DNA of 64,000 nucleotides, from NCBI GenBank assembly GCA_913060665.1, contig CAJXUY010000010.1, positions 62,001 to 126,000 on the forward strand. The letters are read 5' to 3'. The position numbers were made by a program, and so were the translations under genes. Source of the stretch: an uncultured Oleiphilaceae bacterium (GTDB lineage Bacteria > Pseudomonadota > Gammaproteobacteria > Pseudomonadales > Oleiphilaceae). Under the pieces are notes generated by a model. The model was not told the DNA's origin. It saw only the letters and a program-made list of their open reading frames with translations, and ran no database searches. The first letter of the stretch is position 1; each line of letters begins with the position of its first letter. This document shows positions 54,564 to 63,956 of the stretch, in pieces.

Positions 54564-55217
54564 TTAATCGTGATAACCATAAAGTTGGTTGTCACAGATA
54601 TAACGCCAAACAACATCCGATACCAAATACCGGGCAGACTGCCCGTTTGCAATCGAAGATCTAACTTTTGAGCTTGAAATATCGAGCAGAGACAACTCAA
54701 GCGGCAATATATACCCCGCAACACATTCAAACAATGATTCAATTTTTTTAACACGCCTCGAATCAACGAGTTCTCCTAACGCACCGACAGGTGACAGTGG
54801 CCAACCTGGCCTATTTAGAACAATTATATGAGCTAATGTTGGAATTTCCAGCCATTGATGCCAGCTAGCAAGCTCATTGAAAGCATCCGTCCCTAAAACC
54901 AGAACAATGGGTTCATCTGGCCCATACTGTCGTCTCATCTCTTTAAGCGTATCAACGGTATAAGAGGGACCTTTTCTGAGGATCTCTCTTTGATCGATAA
55001 CTAAGCCTGGCTCCCCTTCGGTCGCCAGCATCAGCATATCGGCCCTCTGTGCCGAAGACGCACCCGGCTCTCCGCGATGAACAGGGTCAAAACAAGGTAA
55101 CAGGTGAACGTTTGCCCGTTTTTCTGCTTCACAGCCCAACAGTTCACTTAACTCTAGCGCACATCTCAAATGACCAAGATGCACCGGGTCATAAGTCCCC
55201 CCCATTACAATTTTCAT
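54564..55217 (-). CDS. nadD: nicotinate-nucleotide adenylyltransferase
   Basis: NAD biosynthesis: transfers AMP from ATP to nicotinate mononucleotide. 217 residues. The nucleotidyltransferase motif GGTYDPVHLGHLR (6-18) and the C-terminal ISSSKVRSSI are intact. It starts 12 bp after proA, so the two are co-transcribed; rsfS follows. Confidence 0.95.
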   Translation of the reverse strand: MKIVMGGTYDPVHLGHLRCALELSELLGCEAEKRANVHLLPCFDPVHRGEPGASSAQRADMLMLATEGEPGLVIDQREILRKGPSYTVDTLKEMRRQYGPDEPIVLVLGTDAFNELASWHQWLEIPTLAHIIVLNRPGWPLSPVGALGELVDSRRVKKIESLFECVAGYILPLELSLLDISSSKVRSSIANGQSARYLVSDVVWRYICDNQLYGYHD

Positions 55218-55229
55218 AGACTTATAAGT

Positions 55230-56486
55230 TCACTGACGAATATGCCCATCACCAAATACGACATACTTTTGAGAGGTCAATCCGTCAAGCCCTACGGGTC
55301 CACGGGCGTGAATTTTGTCCGTAGAGATACCAATTTCAGCCCCTAATCCATACTCAAAGCCATCAGCAAAACGTGTAGATGCATTAATCATCACCGAGCT
55401 TGAATCTACAGCGGTAATAAACGTTCGGCCACGGGTGTAGCTTTCTGTGATAATCGAGTCAGTATGGTGAGAGCCATATTTATTGATATGGGCAATCGCC
55501 TCTTCCATATTAGAAACAATTTTAACCGATAGCACAGGCGCTAAATACTCAGTTGACCAATCCTCTTCTGAAGCAACACTGATATCCGTCAAAATTCGTC
55601 TGGTCGCTTCGCACCCTCTTAACTCAACCCCTTCTTGCTGATACTTAACCGCTAACGTTGGCAATATAAACTCAGCAATAGGCTCATCAACCAACAGTGT
55701 TTCCATCGTATTACAGGTACCATAACGATGAGTTTTTGCATTAAACGCAACATTCACCGCTTTTTCACGGTCTGCATCACGGTCTATAAAGACATGGCAA
55801 ATACCATCAAGATGTTTAATAACCGCGACTTTAGCCTCTTTGCTAACCCGCTCGATGAGACCTTTCCCACCACGAGGAACAATGACATCTACATACTCAG
55901 GCATTGTGATGAGCTCGCCGACGGCCGCGCGATCAGTCGTTTTAACAACCTGTACCGCGTCTTCAGGTAGTCCCGCTTGAGACAACCCTTGACCAATACA
56001 GACGGCTACGGCCTGATTAGAGTGGATAGCTTCTGACCCACCCCGCAAGATGGTCGCATTGCCAGATTTAAGACACAGGCTAGCCGCTTCTACCGTTACA
56101 TTTGGGCGAGACTCATAAATAATACCTACAACACCCAAAGGCACACGCATTTTGCCTACCTGTATACCGGAAGGCATATACTTCATATCGTCAATAATTC
56201 CGACTGGATCAGCAAGGGAAGCAACTTGTCGCAGCCCTTCAATCATCGTATCTATGCGAGCAGGGGTTAGCTCCAAACGGTCAAGCATGGCGGGGTCAAG
56301 ACCATTGGCCCTGCCGTTGCCCAAGTCCAACTCATTGGCTCGGGCTAATTCATCACGTGCATTATCCAGCGCTTCAGCCATCGCAAGTAGTGCACGATTT
56401 TTAGCTTCAGTACTCGCCTGAGCAATTTGCGCTGATGCCTTGCGGGCTTTTTCACCCACTTCCACCATGTATGCTTTTACATCCAT
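55230..56486 (-). CDS. proA: glutamate-5-semialdehyde dehydrogenase (gamma-glutamyl phosphate reductase)
   Basis: Second step of proline synthesis: reduces gamma-glutamyl phosphate with NADPH. 418 residues. The catalytic Cys258 lies in [11 protein letters not shown]. Other blocks are [28 protein letters not shown] and the C-terminal [14 protein letters not shown]. It is the first gene of the leftward block, with a 202-bp promoter gap upstream shared with a GGDEF gene. Confidence 0.96.
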   Translation of the reverse strand: MDVKAYMVEVGEKARKASAQIAQASTEAKNRALLAMAEALDNARDELARANELDLGNGRANGLDPAMLDRLELTPARIDTMIEGLRQVASLADPVGIIDDMKYMPSGIQVGKMRVPLGVVGIIYESRPNVTVEAASLCLKSGNATILRGGSEAIHSNQAVAVCIGQGLSQAGLPEDAVQVVKTTDRAAVGELITMPEYVDVIVPRGGKGLIERVSKEAKVAVIKHLDGICHVFIDRDADREKAVNVAFNAKTHRYGTCNTMETLLVDEPIAEFILPTLAVKYQQEGVELRGCEATRRILTDISVASEEDWSTEYLAPVLSVKIVSNMEEAIAHINKYGSHHTDSIITESYTRGRTFITAVDSSSVMINASTRFADGFEYGLGAEIGISTDKIHARGPVGLDGLTSQKYVVFGDGHIRQ

Positions 56487-56688
56487 CGCCTGTTCTCAAT
56501 CTATAAAACTGCTACATTAAACAATACCAAATGAAAATTAAGGCCTTAGACGCAATCTAAGGACAACAATCATTTATACGATACGCCAAAAGAGGTTATT
56601 ATAACCTTCTGAACCAATGACACCAACGTTGAATTAAGGAACACTGCCAGAAGGCCTTAATTGATCAAGGATAATCACAAAGAATAAT

Positions 56689-57726
56689 ATGCCTCAGACT
56701 AGCTTAAGTATTATCATGCGTACCCGTTCCTATCAGTGTGCAGCTGCTATAACCGCACTGTTAGCGCTTGCGGGGTTACTCACGGGAAAATTAGAAAGTG
56801 CCATTGTTGCGACGATTTTTTCGATTCTTCTTCTGATGAATAGTCTCTTCGAGAAACATCGCTTATCAGAGAGAGACTCTCAAAAAAACCTTCGTCGCAG
56901 CCCCTGGACACATATCACGACATTTTTTTTGGCCAGTGTCACACTGCTAAGCGCCATCAATAGTGAGTTTTCAGCCAGCGCATGGTGTTTTATTTTCCCG
57001 ATGCTGCTTTTCTTTTTCTACCCCTTAAAAGCAGCAATTATCACCGTTTCAGTCTACAGCCTCTGTTTGGTCATTATCCTGACGCTATTGAGTGAGTCTT
57101 CGGAAAAGCTGGAGCTTTTTATAAACTACCTACTCTGCCTAAGCTTAACCGCCGGATTCGTTTATCTACGGGAAATAAAGGATCAACAACTCAAGCCCTT
57201 GAGACGAACCGACAACCTAACTCAAGCGTCTATTAAAGAGCGCCTTAACGATGATTTGGCCAAAGAGATACAACGCAGCGAGCGAGAGGGCACAGAGCTA
57301 ACCGTTATGGCTCTGGCCATCGACGAAAGGGGATTTGATCAGGTCGATGCCGCCGACCACGATGTACTGCTCAGTAAACTGGGGCATCTATTACATGAAA
57401 ACCTTAGGGCGTTCGATAGCTACTATCGCTGGCAAGATCATGAGTTTTTAATCGTATTCCCTTATACCAACACTCAGGACGGAATGAAGACTGCCGAAAA
57501 GTTGAGGCTTATTGCCAAAGACTCGCTTAGTGATGCAAAAATGCCGATTACCGTCAGTATCGGAACAGCCAGCCTCAATGTAGGCGACAGTGCCGATTCA
57601 ATGCTAAACAAATCACTGTCGGCACTTCATCAAGCACAGAAAAGAGGCCATAATCGTACCCGGTCATATATTGACTCAGACGCAAAGGCAGACGAAAACG
57701 GTAATAACGTTCATCCCCTTGGGTAG
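56689..57726 (+). CDS. membrane protein with degenerate GGDEF domain (1 of 2)
   Basis: 345 residues. About five or six membrane helices fill residues 15-165. A GGDEF-fold domain follows (about 175-335): DNLTQASIKERLNDDL opens it, VSIGTA is kept near the end, and the ending KRGHNRTRSY is typical. The signature itself reads Q249-D-H-E-F253 (RWQDHEF) instead of GGDEF, so the two glycines and the first Asp are lost and diguanylate cyclase activity is unlikely. The tandem neighbour has the same architecture. A role as a nucleotide sensor or scaffold is inference. Confidence 0.88.
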   Translation: MPQTSLSIIMRTRSYQCAAAITALLALAGLLTGKLESAIVATIFSILLLMNSLFEKHRLSERDSQKNLRRSPWTHITTFFLASVTLLSAINSEFSASAWCFIFPMLLFFFYPLKAAIITVSVYSLCLVIILTLLSESSEKLELFINYLLCLSLTAGFVYLREIKDQQLKPLRRTDNLTQASIKERLNDDLAKEIQRSEREGTELTVMALAIDERGFDQVDAADHDVLLSKLGHLLHENLRAFDSYYRWQDHEFLIVFPYTNTQDGMKTAEKLRLIAKDSLSDAKMPITVSIGTASLNVGDSADSMLNKSLSALHQAQKRGHNRTRSYIDSDAKADENGNNVHPLG

Positions 57727-57785
57727 CATCATTTAATAACTATTATAAAACCGATACCGATTAAAGATAATAAGGCGCGCAAAGG

Positions 57786-58769
57786 ATGACCGATTTCCAA
57801 CTTAAGAATATGACAAGAACCATTGCTTATGGTTTAACAGCACTTTTCATGTTCTTTCTGGCGATTCAAAATTATCGCTATGGGTTCTATGAACTAGTTT
57901 ATACGGCTACGCTACTAATGCCGCTGCTTGGGTTTGGTATTGCGTACACCTACGCACAACGCTACGTTGAAATAAAAGATTACGCACATCACGTTTTATT
58001 AACTGTAATGGTATGTCTGATTGCGTCAAACATTGATAACTCCTCATCTAACGCAACGCTTTGGCTCTACCCCATCGGTCTGTTAAGTTATCTAGTATTA
58101 CCGTTTCGTGCGTCCAACTTATTTAATGGAGCCATACTGGTATGCGTAACGTTATTCATTGCCGTTCAGCAAGAGTTATATAACGGCCTATTATTTTTCA
58201 CCAGCTACTTACTTGTGAGCGGTGTTGCAGGCATCTTTGCCTACCTCCATCATCATAAAAACCACAAACTTATTGAGCTGTCTTTGCATGATGCACTGAC
58301 AGGTGCTTATAACATGAAGCACCTTGATGACACTCTGACTAAAGAGATCAGCCGTTCCCATGTCACAGGGAATACACTTTCATTGATCGCGTTACGAGTT
58401 GATTACTTTGACCAGTTTACCGATGTACATGGTAATAATGCAGCTAAAGAGTTAGCCGTTGAACTATCGGAAGTGTTAGGCAGCATGATTCGAGCAGGGG
58501 ACAGTCACTATTATAGCAACGGCAGCCTGTTCTATCTTCTACTGCCTAATACCCCTCAAGAAGGCATGCTTATTATGACTGAGCGTGTACGCAGAACAGT
58601 AGAAGAAACAAAATGGCAAACAATTGGAACAATGACAGTTAGCCTAGGTTGCACCACATCAACCGAAAACCCAGCAACTGCAAAGAGCCTTAGGAATGAA
58701 GTCCATTCCGCATTAAACGAAGCCGAGACCAACGGACACAATAGAGTCAGTCACTTTACACAACAATGA
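57786..58769 (+). CDS. membrane protein with degenerate GGDEF domain (2 of 2)
   Basis: 327 residues, same layout as the preceding gene: membrane helices in 10-155, then a GGDEF-fold domain beginning LHDALTGAYNMKHLDD. The signature site reads SNGSLF (244-249) in YYSNGSLFYLLLP, with no GGDEF and no I-site. It should therefore be catalytically dead. It lies 59 bp after its paralogue and overlaps the DedA-PAP2 gene by 4 bp (ATGA), so all three are probably one operon and the last two are coupled. Confidence 0.88.
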   Translation: MTDFQLKNMTRTIAYGLTALFMFFLAIQNYRYGFYELVYTATLLMPLLGFGIAYTYAQRYVEIKDYAHHVLLTVMVCLIASNIDNSSSNATLWLYPIGLLSYLVLPFRASNLFNGAILVCVTLFIAVQQELYNGLLFFTSYLLVSGVAGIFAYLHHHKNHKLIELSLHDALTGAYNMKHLDDTLTKEISRSHVTGNTLSLIALRVDYFDQFTDVHGNNAAKELAVELSEVLGSMIRAGDSHYYSNGSLFYLLLPNTPQEGMLIMTERVRRTVEETKWQTIGTMTVSLGCTTSTENPATAKSLRNEVHSALNEAETNGHNRVSHFTQQ

Positions 58770-60226
58770 ACTTATCAGACATTCAGCCCTTAATAGAGGG
58801 GCTTCAAACTCACCAAAGCTGGGTTGCATTTGCGATATTTGTTATTTCATTTGTTGAATCACTAGCTATTGCAGGGGTTATTGTACCCGGGGTAATGCTC
58901 CTGTTTATGGTGGCCGTAGTCGCTGGTGGTGGTGCTCTATCGCTAGAGGCCTCGTTAATCTGGGCGTTTGTGGGTGCAATATCAGGTGACGGCCTCAGTT
59001 TCTTTCTAGGTCGCTATTTTAATGAATCTATTGCGTCGATCTGGCCAGTTAGCCGTTACCCTAAACTGCTTGATAGCGGCAAGTTTTTTTTCGAAAAACA
59101 TGGTGGTAAAAGCGTACTCATTGGTCGCTTTGTCGGTCCTATTCGACCTATCCTGCCGATGATTGCTGGCATGCTTCATATGTCGCCGAAAAAGTTTTTC
59201 TTATTTAATGTTATCTCTGCCATTGGCTGGGCGCCTGTTTATATACTGCCAGGCTACCTTGTCGGAGCATCTGTATCCCTCGATATTGAGCTTCCACCCC
59301 ACTTTTACCCTGTACTACTGACCGCTCTCGGCGTGCTATCAGCAACATACCTGTTATTTATCCGACTCCAATGGGGGCTTCAGCATCAAAGCCAGTACTA
59401 CAACTATATTAAACGAAAACTAATGCAATACGATGCCACCCAAAAACTCTGGAAAGCCCTATCCAATAAGCGCGTTGACGGAGGGGAGTTCCCACTACCT
59501 TCACTAATTTTAGCGCTAACCACATTAACACTGTTTATTCTGCTATCTCAGGCGATTAACTACACCCTGTGGTTTGATGCATTCAATCAACAGGCATCAA
59601 CATTTTTTGTATTGCTAAGAAACCCATTCTACGACCCCGTTGTTGTTGCCATCACCATGCTAGGCGACCCGCAGCTACTTTACATCTCATTCCCCATATT
59701 CGTATCACTACTGCTATTCCGGGGTTACTATGCAGCCGCAATTCACATATCGTTAGCGGGTATAGCCACTTCATTAACAACCCATGCGCTAAAAGATTAC
59801 TTCGCTATAGCCAGACCCGACTTAGTCGTTAGCGCCCCTATATCAGCAGCATTTCCTAGCGGACACACCAGTGGCGCTGTTGTATTTTTAGGGTTATTAG
59901 CGGCATTTATTGCTCAAGAAGTGGAACAAAAAAAACGCTGGAAGGTTTATAGCCTCTGCAGCATACCCATGCTGCTGATTGCTCTTAGCCGGCTTTATCT
60001 GGGAGTGCATTGGGCGAGTGATATACTAGGTGGGCTATTGCTGGGACTATGTATTTGTGCTCTGACACGGGTCAGCTATAGTCGATACGACCAACAAGCG
60101 ATTACAGTCGATATTTTTACAATCTTTGCCGCTAGTTTGTGGGCCACTGCAGCGGTTACTTATCTCTGGTTTGGTCTGCCCAATGCGATCGCCCGCTATC
60201 AGGTTTTAACGGTTACACAAATCTAA
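58766..60226 (+). CDS. DedA-PAP2 fusion membrane phosphatase
   Basis: 486 residues. The N-terminal DedA/SNARE-associated half (1-215) includes VVAGGGALSLEASLIWAF and FVGPIRPILPMIAGMLHM, the DedA re-entrant region. The C-terminal PAP2 phosphatase (about 245-470) has all three active-site blocks: K343-x6-R350-P (KDYFAIARP), P364-S-G-H367 and SRLYLGVHWASD with His415 and Asp419. Likely acts on lipid phosphates such as undecaprenyl diphosphate or phosphatidate; the DedA half may flip the lipid. Start overlaps the upstream GGDEF-like gene by 4 bp. Confidence 0.93.
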   Translation: MNLSDIQPLIEGLQTHQSWVAFAIFVISFVESLAIAGVIVPGVMLLFMVAVVAGGGALSLEASLIWAFVGAISGDGLSFFLGRYFNESIASIWPVSRYPKLLDSGKFFFEKHGGKSVLIGRFVGPIRPILPMIAGMLHMSPKKFFLFNVISAIGWAPVYILPGYLVGASVSLDIELPPHFYPVLLTALGVLSATYLLFIRLQWGLQHQSQYYNYIKRKLMQYDATQKLWKALSNKRVDGGEFPLPSLILALTTLTLFILLSQAINYTLWFDAFNQQASTFFVLLRNPFYDPVVVAITMLGDPQLLYISFPIFVSLLLFRGYYAAAIHISLAGIATSLTTHALKDYFAIARPDLVVSAPISAAFPSGHTSGAVVFLGLLAAFIAQEVEQKKRWKVYSLCSIPMLLIALSRLYLGVHWASDILGGLLLGLCICALTRVSYSRYDQQAITVDIFTIFAASLWATAAVTYLWFGLPNAIARYQVLTVTQI

Positions 60227-60255
60227 CAATCACCCATAGCAAGGATGCGACGAAC

Positions 60256-60831
60256 TCACTGCTCCATAAGGGATAAGAAATATTCTATTTGCTTTAGGCG
60301 ATCCAGCGGGTCGGTCAATTCTAGTAAAAATTGCTTCTCTTTTTTCGTAAGCGGTAACAACTCCACTAAGCGCCAGCCTACCTGTCGACCATCAGCATAA
60401 TCAACCTTCATGTTAAGCGCTTTAACGGCAGGGTGCCTCTCTAACTGCTCCAGTAAGGTAGCCAACTCCAGGTACTCATTTGGCAAGGTTGCATATTCTT
60501 CTTCGATTAAATGCTCTATGCGGCCGGTATATAGACCATCAATACTTTGAGTAAAGTCGGTTAACAATACTTTGGACGTACCTTCAATGGTAATTCCCAG
60601 AAGCCCACTTTCAAGCTTCCGAAAATCGACCAACCGAACATACGTCCCGACACTATAAAATTCACAGTTATCCGCTACTTCCTCACCCTCTTTAATAAGC
60701 ACGACCACAAACCCTCGGTCTGTTTTCATGCATTCAGAAAGCATATCCAAATACCGAGGCTCAAATAACTGCAACGGAATTCGCCCCATAGGGCACAATA
60801 CTGAATTTAAAGGAAAGAGTGGTGTTTTCAT
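60256..60831 (-). CDS. LON peptidase N-terminal-domain protein
   Basis: 191 residues comprising only the Lon substrate-binding (PUA-like) domain: MKTPLFPLNSVLCPMGRIPLQLFEPRYLDM-type start (LFEPRYLDM), RLVDFRKLESGLLGITIEG, then a helical end. There is no ATPase or protease part; this is the usual stand-alone family, function unknown. It overlaps the upstream thioesterase-like gene by one base (TAATG), so translation is coupled. Confidence 0.88.
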   Translation of the reverse strand: MKTPLFPLNSVLCPMGRIPLQLFEPRYLDMLSECMKTDRGFVVVLIKEGEEVADNCEFYSVGTYVRLVDFRKLESGLLGITIEGTSKVLLTDFTQSIDGLYTGRIEHLIEEEYATLPNEYLELATLLEQLERHPAVKALNMKVDYADGRQVGWRLVELLPLTKKEKQFLLELTDPLDRLKQIEYFLSLMEQ

Positions 60832-61361
60832 TAAACTGATTGTTTATCCAATTGCGTTATAAAGCCGTCCGGTACAGCCACACTTTTACGTAAAACATAG
60901 TCAAAAAATACTACACCCGTTTTCGCTAAAGCAATGAGTTCATCACTTTTTACAGGATTACCATCAATATCGCTACTATTTGTATCACCTTTTGACGCTT
61001 CAGTTTCTTTTAGCCCTTCTATATTGGCGACTGCCGATGGAACTGCTAACCGCACAACACGATAAATAAACTGACAGCTTTTGCGGGAAATATCTTGTAC
61101 AGAAATATCAAACCTTAAGCAATCTCCATAGAACGCTTCATTTTGATAGCTTATCGCTAGGTCAGCGACTAAGGTACCCACACCATCAATATCTAACTCA
61201 TCGTACCCCAACGCTCGAAAAAACTGAATTCGCGCTTCATGGACCAGAGTGATCATCCGGTCATGGCCAAGATGGTTTCCCTGGTTTATATCACCAATTC
61301 GCACACTCAACTCAGTACTAAAGTGAGTGACATCCGGGAAATTAATTACAACACGGGACAT
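60831..61361 (-). CDS. hotdog-fold acyl-CoA thioesterase-like protein
   Basis: 176 residues from the ATG at 61361, which has AGGA 8 nt upstream; the longer frame to 61436 gives an implausible Cys-rich N-terminus. The hotdog/4-hydroxybenzoyl-CoA thioesterase pattern is seen: VRIGDINQGNHLGHDRMITL, the long helix with HEARIQFFRALGY, and DLAISYQNEAFYGDCL. FDYVLRKSVAVPDGF lies near the end. Substrate unknown. First of a two-gene coupled unit with the LON-domain gene. Confidence 0.8.
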   Translation of the reverse strand: MSRVVINFPDVTHFSTELSVRIGDINQGNHLGHDRMITLVHEARIQFFRALGYDELDIDGVGTLVADLAISYQNEAFYGDCLRFDISVQDISRKSCQFIYRVVRLAVPSAVANIEGLKETEASKGDTNSSDIDGNPVKSDELIALAKTGVVFFDYVLRKSVAVPDGFITQLDKQSV

Positions 61362-61535
61362 TCTTTTCATCCTGCAAATAAACGATACACATAAGCACAA
61401 TAACGACTGGTCTGCATAAACAGAACGGCTCGGCACCCAACATAAACCAAATGTTCAGTTCGGACGCTAACACATCTGAGACAATATTCTGCTACCATTA
61501 TAAAATCAAATCACTTTTAAGACCTTAGTAAATTA

Positions 61536-62351
61536 ATGAACAATAAGTCACTTCCACGTGTTATTGGGTTGGCTGGCGTCGACCGAAATGAAACCTCAGC
61601 CGCACTGAAGTATTCGGCACATCTAGAATGGCCAATGGTCCTGATGGCAATCTGGATCGTAATTGAGTGGTACCTGCAAGCAAAAGGCGCCGTTCCCGCC
61701 AGCTTTGTTCTTATCACAGACTGGGTGATATGGGGTTTTTTCTTATTTGAAACGGTCCTGCTTACAACACTTGTGCGAAATAAGCCGTATTACCTCTTCG
61801 GCAACTGGGTCAATCTGGTCATTATCATTTTAGGGTTCCCCATTCTATGGGAAGAGTTCCCCGCGGCAGGGGTACTTCGCGCACTTCGTCTTATTGTGAT
61901 GGCTGGGATCCTCATCCACATATCAAGCACCGCCAGACGAATTCTAGCCAGAAACCATCTTGGCACCACACTTCTGGTTGGATTTATTATAACCGTCATG
62001 GCCGGTTTTCTAATCGCTGGGCTCGATCCTGCTATAGAAACGCCTTGGGACGGTATATGGTGGGCATGGGTGACGGTAACAACAGTAGGCTATGGTGACG
62101 TTGTACCCGTAAGTACAGAAGGTCGTTTATTTGGCTCATTTTTAATACTAATGGGGATTGGTATATTTTCTATGCTAACTGCCAGCTTTTCAGCTTTTTT
62201 TGTCTCTCGGGACGAAAAAATGGTCATTCAAAGAGAGCAACAAATTCTCGCCAAGCTTGAACTGATTGAAATGAGGTTACATAAAATTGAAAAAGAGGTC
62301 AGTCACGTCGCTAAAACACAACAAGACTCGATCAAAGGCTCAGACTCTTAA
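61536..62351 (+). CDS. voltage-gated-like potassium channel
   Basis: 271 residues, six membrane helices plus pore. The selectivity filter TVGYGD is at 183-188 (TVTTVGYGDVVP). An S4-like helix carries Arg residues at about three-residue steps (GVLRALRLIVMAGIL). The C-terminal coiled coil (ELIEMRLHKIEKEVSHV) should help tetramerise. A prokaryotic Kv-type channel for K+ is the straightforward call. Ribosome binding site weak. Monocistronic, between divergent and convergent genes. Confidence 0.92.
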   Translation: MNNKSLPRVIGLAGVDRNETSAALKYSAHLEWPMVLMAIWIVIEWYLQAKGAVPASFVLITDWVIWGFFLFETVLLTTLVRNKPYYLFGNWVNLVIIILGFPILWEEFPAAGVLRALRLIVMAGILIHISSTARRILARNHLGTTLLVGFIITVMAGFLIAGLDPAIETPWDGIWWAWVTVTTVGYGDVVPVSTEGRLFGSFLILMGIGIFSMLTASFSAFFVSRDEKMVIQREQQILAKLELIEMRLHKIEKEVSHVAKTQQDSIKGSDS

Positions 62352-62370
62352 CCCACAGATCTGGTTCTCA

Positions 62371-63651
62371 CTAGCCTAGCTGAAAGTCTGGACCTAGCAC
62401 TTGCTGAATTTCTTCGATTTTATGCCTTGCCTCAACCATCACCTTTAAGCTCCGCTCGGGCGTTAACCCTCCATTAGCCAGCTTCCTGAACGCAGGAACC
62501 TGGCCAAAGGGCGGCAAGTTATTGCGTTTAGGGCAACCAATTAGCGCATGCATCTGAGCAACAATAATAATATCGGTATAACTAGGTTCATCATGGCCGG
62601 TATCAAAACTCCATTCTTCCGCTTTCGACACTACTTCGATCAAATCAGCCGGAAACCCCCAGTGCTCAAGGATGGTACACCCGATTTCGCCTCTCAACTC
62701 GTCTACAGCATCCTTTAAAGCTGTTTCATCCGCATATAGATCCGGAAAATTTTCGGCATAAGTAATGACCGGTATGGCACCAATATCATGAATCAAACCT
62801 GCCAGCATCGCATGATCTTTGTTTAAACCTGGCGTTAGTTCTGCCAGCACATAGGCGATAGAAGCAACTTCTCGAGAGTGCTGCCACAAGTCAGACATTG
62901 CCTGCTTAAGCTCCGTTTTTTTACTTCGAAACAACTCCCTCATTGAAAATACAGTCACTAACTGTTGAGTGGTCTGAATACCTAACCGAACAACTGCATC
63001 ACGGCAGGAGGAAACTTCGTTAAAGCCTCTGTACAAAGGACTATTACATGACTTTATGAGCTTAACAGTTATCGCAGGGTCTGCATTTACGACCTTCGCA
63101 ATATCGTCTGAAGAGGTTTCATCCTTATCAGCTATTTGCCGTATCCGGTAGGCCACATCTGGCAAGCTCGGCAACGTAAAATTATTAGATTTCAAGTCAT
63201 GATAAAAGCTCATCAATACCTTATAGGTGCCTTCTGTATCCTCACTCCCCTCATCCTCGATATCAAAGCCATCATCGGCCTCAAAATTATGCACAGGCGC
63301 TTCTTTGAGCAAAATATTCAATACATCTTGCTCTATGACTAAAAACTCAACATCGGTGACGGCTTTGACGTTATATTGGCGTGGCTGTAAATGAGCAATC
63401 GCTGCATCAGCTTTATCAGAGCCAGCCTCTATCTGCCGTGTTCTGCCATCTGGCGCCTCCAATTCTATTTTTCCAGTCAACAGAAAATAGTCATGGTGAT
63501 CTCGGCTTCCTCTCTCCAAAATCACTTTTTTCTTTTTAAAAGATGAGAAGTGGGCTTTATGCGCAAGTAAGATCCGCTGGTTTTCAGACAGTCTGTCGAG
63601 AGGACGAAACTTTTTTAACGCGGCTGCATTGAGCTCGATCGAAACATGCAT
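62371..63651 (-). CDS. cyclic-nucleotide-binding-like and HDOD domain protein
   Basis: 426 residues. The N-terminal cNMP-binding-type beta-roll (about 15-115, DYFLLTGKIELEAPDG) lacks the clear phosphate-binding Arg cassette, so ligand binding is uncertain. The HDOD domain (about 150-350) shows LPSLPDVAYRIRQIADKDETS-type start and AMLAGLIHDIGAIPVI. HDOD is an HD-GYP relative usually without hydrolase activity and used in signalling. The C-terminal tail is helical. No DNA-binding domain. Neighbour of the K+ channel, convergent, 19 bp apart. Confidence 0.88.
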   Translation of the reverse strand: MHVSIELNAAALKKFRPLDRLSENQRILLAHKAHFSSFKKKKVILERGSRDHHDYFLLTGKIELEAPDGRTRQIEAGSDKADAAIAHLQPRQYNVKAVTDVEFLVIEQDVLNILLKEAPVHNFEADDGFDIEDEGSEDTEGTYKVLMSFYHDLKSNNFTLPSLPDVAYRIRQIADKDETSSDDIAKVVNADPAITVKLIKSCNSPLYRGFNEVSSCRDAVVRLGIQTTQQLVTVFSMRELFRSKKTELKQAMSDLWQHSREVASIAYVLAELTPGLNKDHAMLAGLIHDIGAIPVITYAENFPDLYADETALKDAVDELRGEIGCTILEHWGFPADLIEVVSKAEEWSFDTGHDEPSYTDIIIVAQMHALIGCPKRNNLPPFGQVPAFRKLANGGLTPERSLKVMVEARHKIEEIQQVLGPDFQLG

Positions 63652-63956
63652 TAACAGAACCTATTTCTTAGATGTGGATAACTCTACTTTACTAGCCGGG
63701 AAACTTAGTGAAAATACAACAAGCCACCCAAGCAAAGTACGATAATCAACTGCAGCAGGATGAACACAAGGCCAGTCAGCACATTAACGTTTTGCAGTAG
63801 AAAAGAATGGCTAAAAGTTTAACAGGTATTTCTTTGATTGCACCAAAGTATTCACTCCACAGGCCTAATAGAGAGTTAAATCTGCAGAATTTCTCTGGTA
63901 TGCTTGCTATATACGAATATACACCCATTTATCGACCGTTTTACTGGAAGAATCAG
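63652..63956. other. intergenic region upstream of ilvD
   Basis: 305 bp between the divergent cNMP-HDOD gene and ilvD. AT-rich TATATA at about 63909-63914 could be a -10, but no good -35 is seen. GGAAG at 63946-63950 is the ilvD ribosome binding site. A 30-codon hydrophilic frame and its antisense hydrophobic frame (about 63707-63796) have no credible start signals. Nothing else recognised. Confidence 0.4.

Noticed and set aside
63707-63796. 30-codon frame, and antisense hydrophobic 25-30 residue frame, upstream of ilvD
   Set aside because: GTG starts without ribosome binding sites and no conservation evidence; could be chance.
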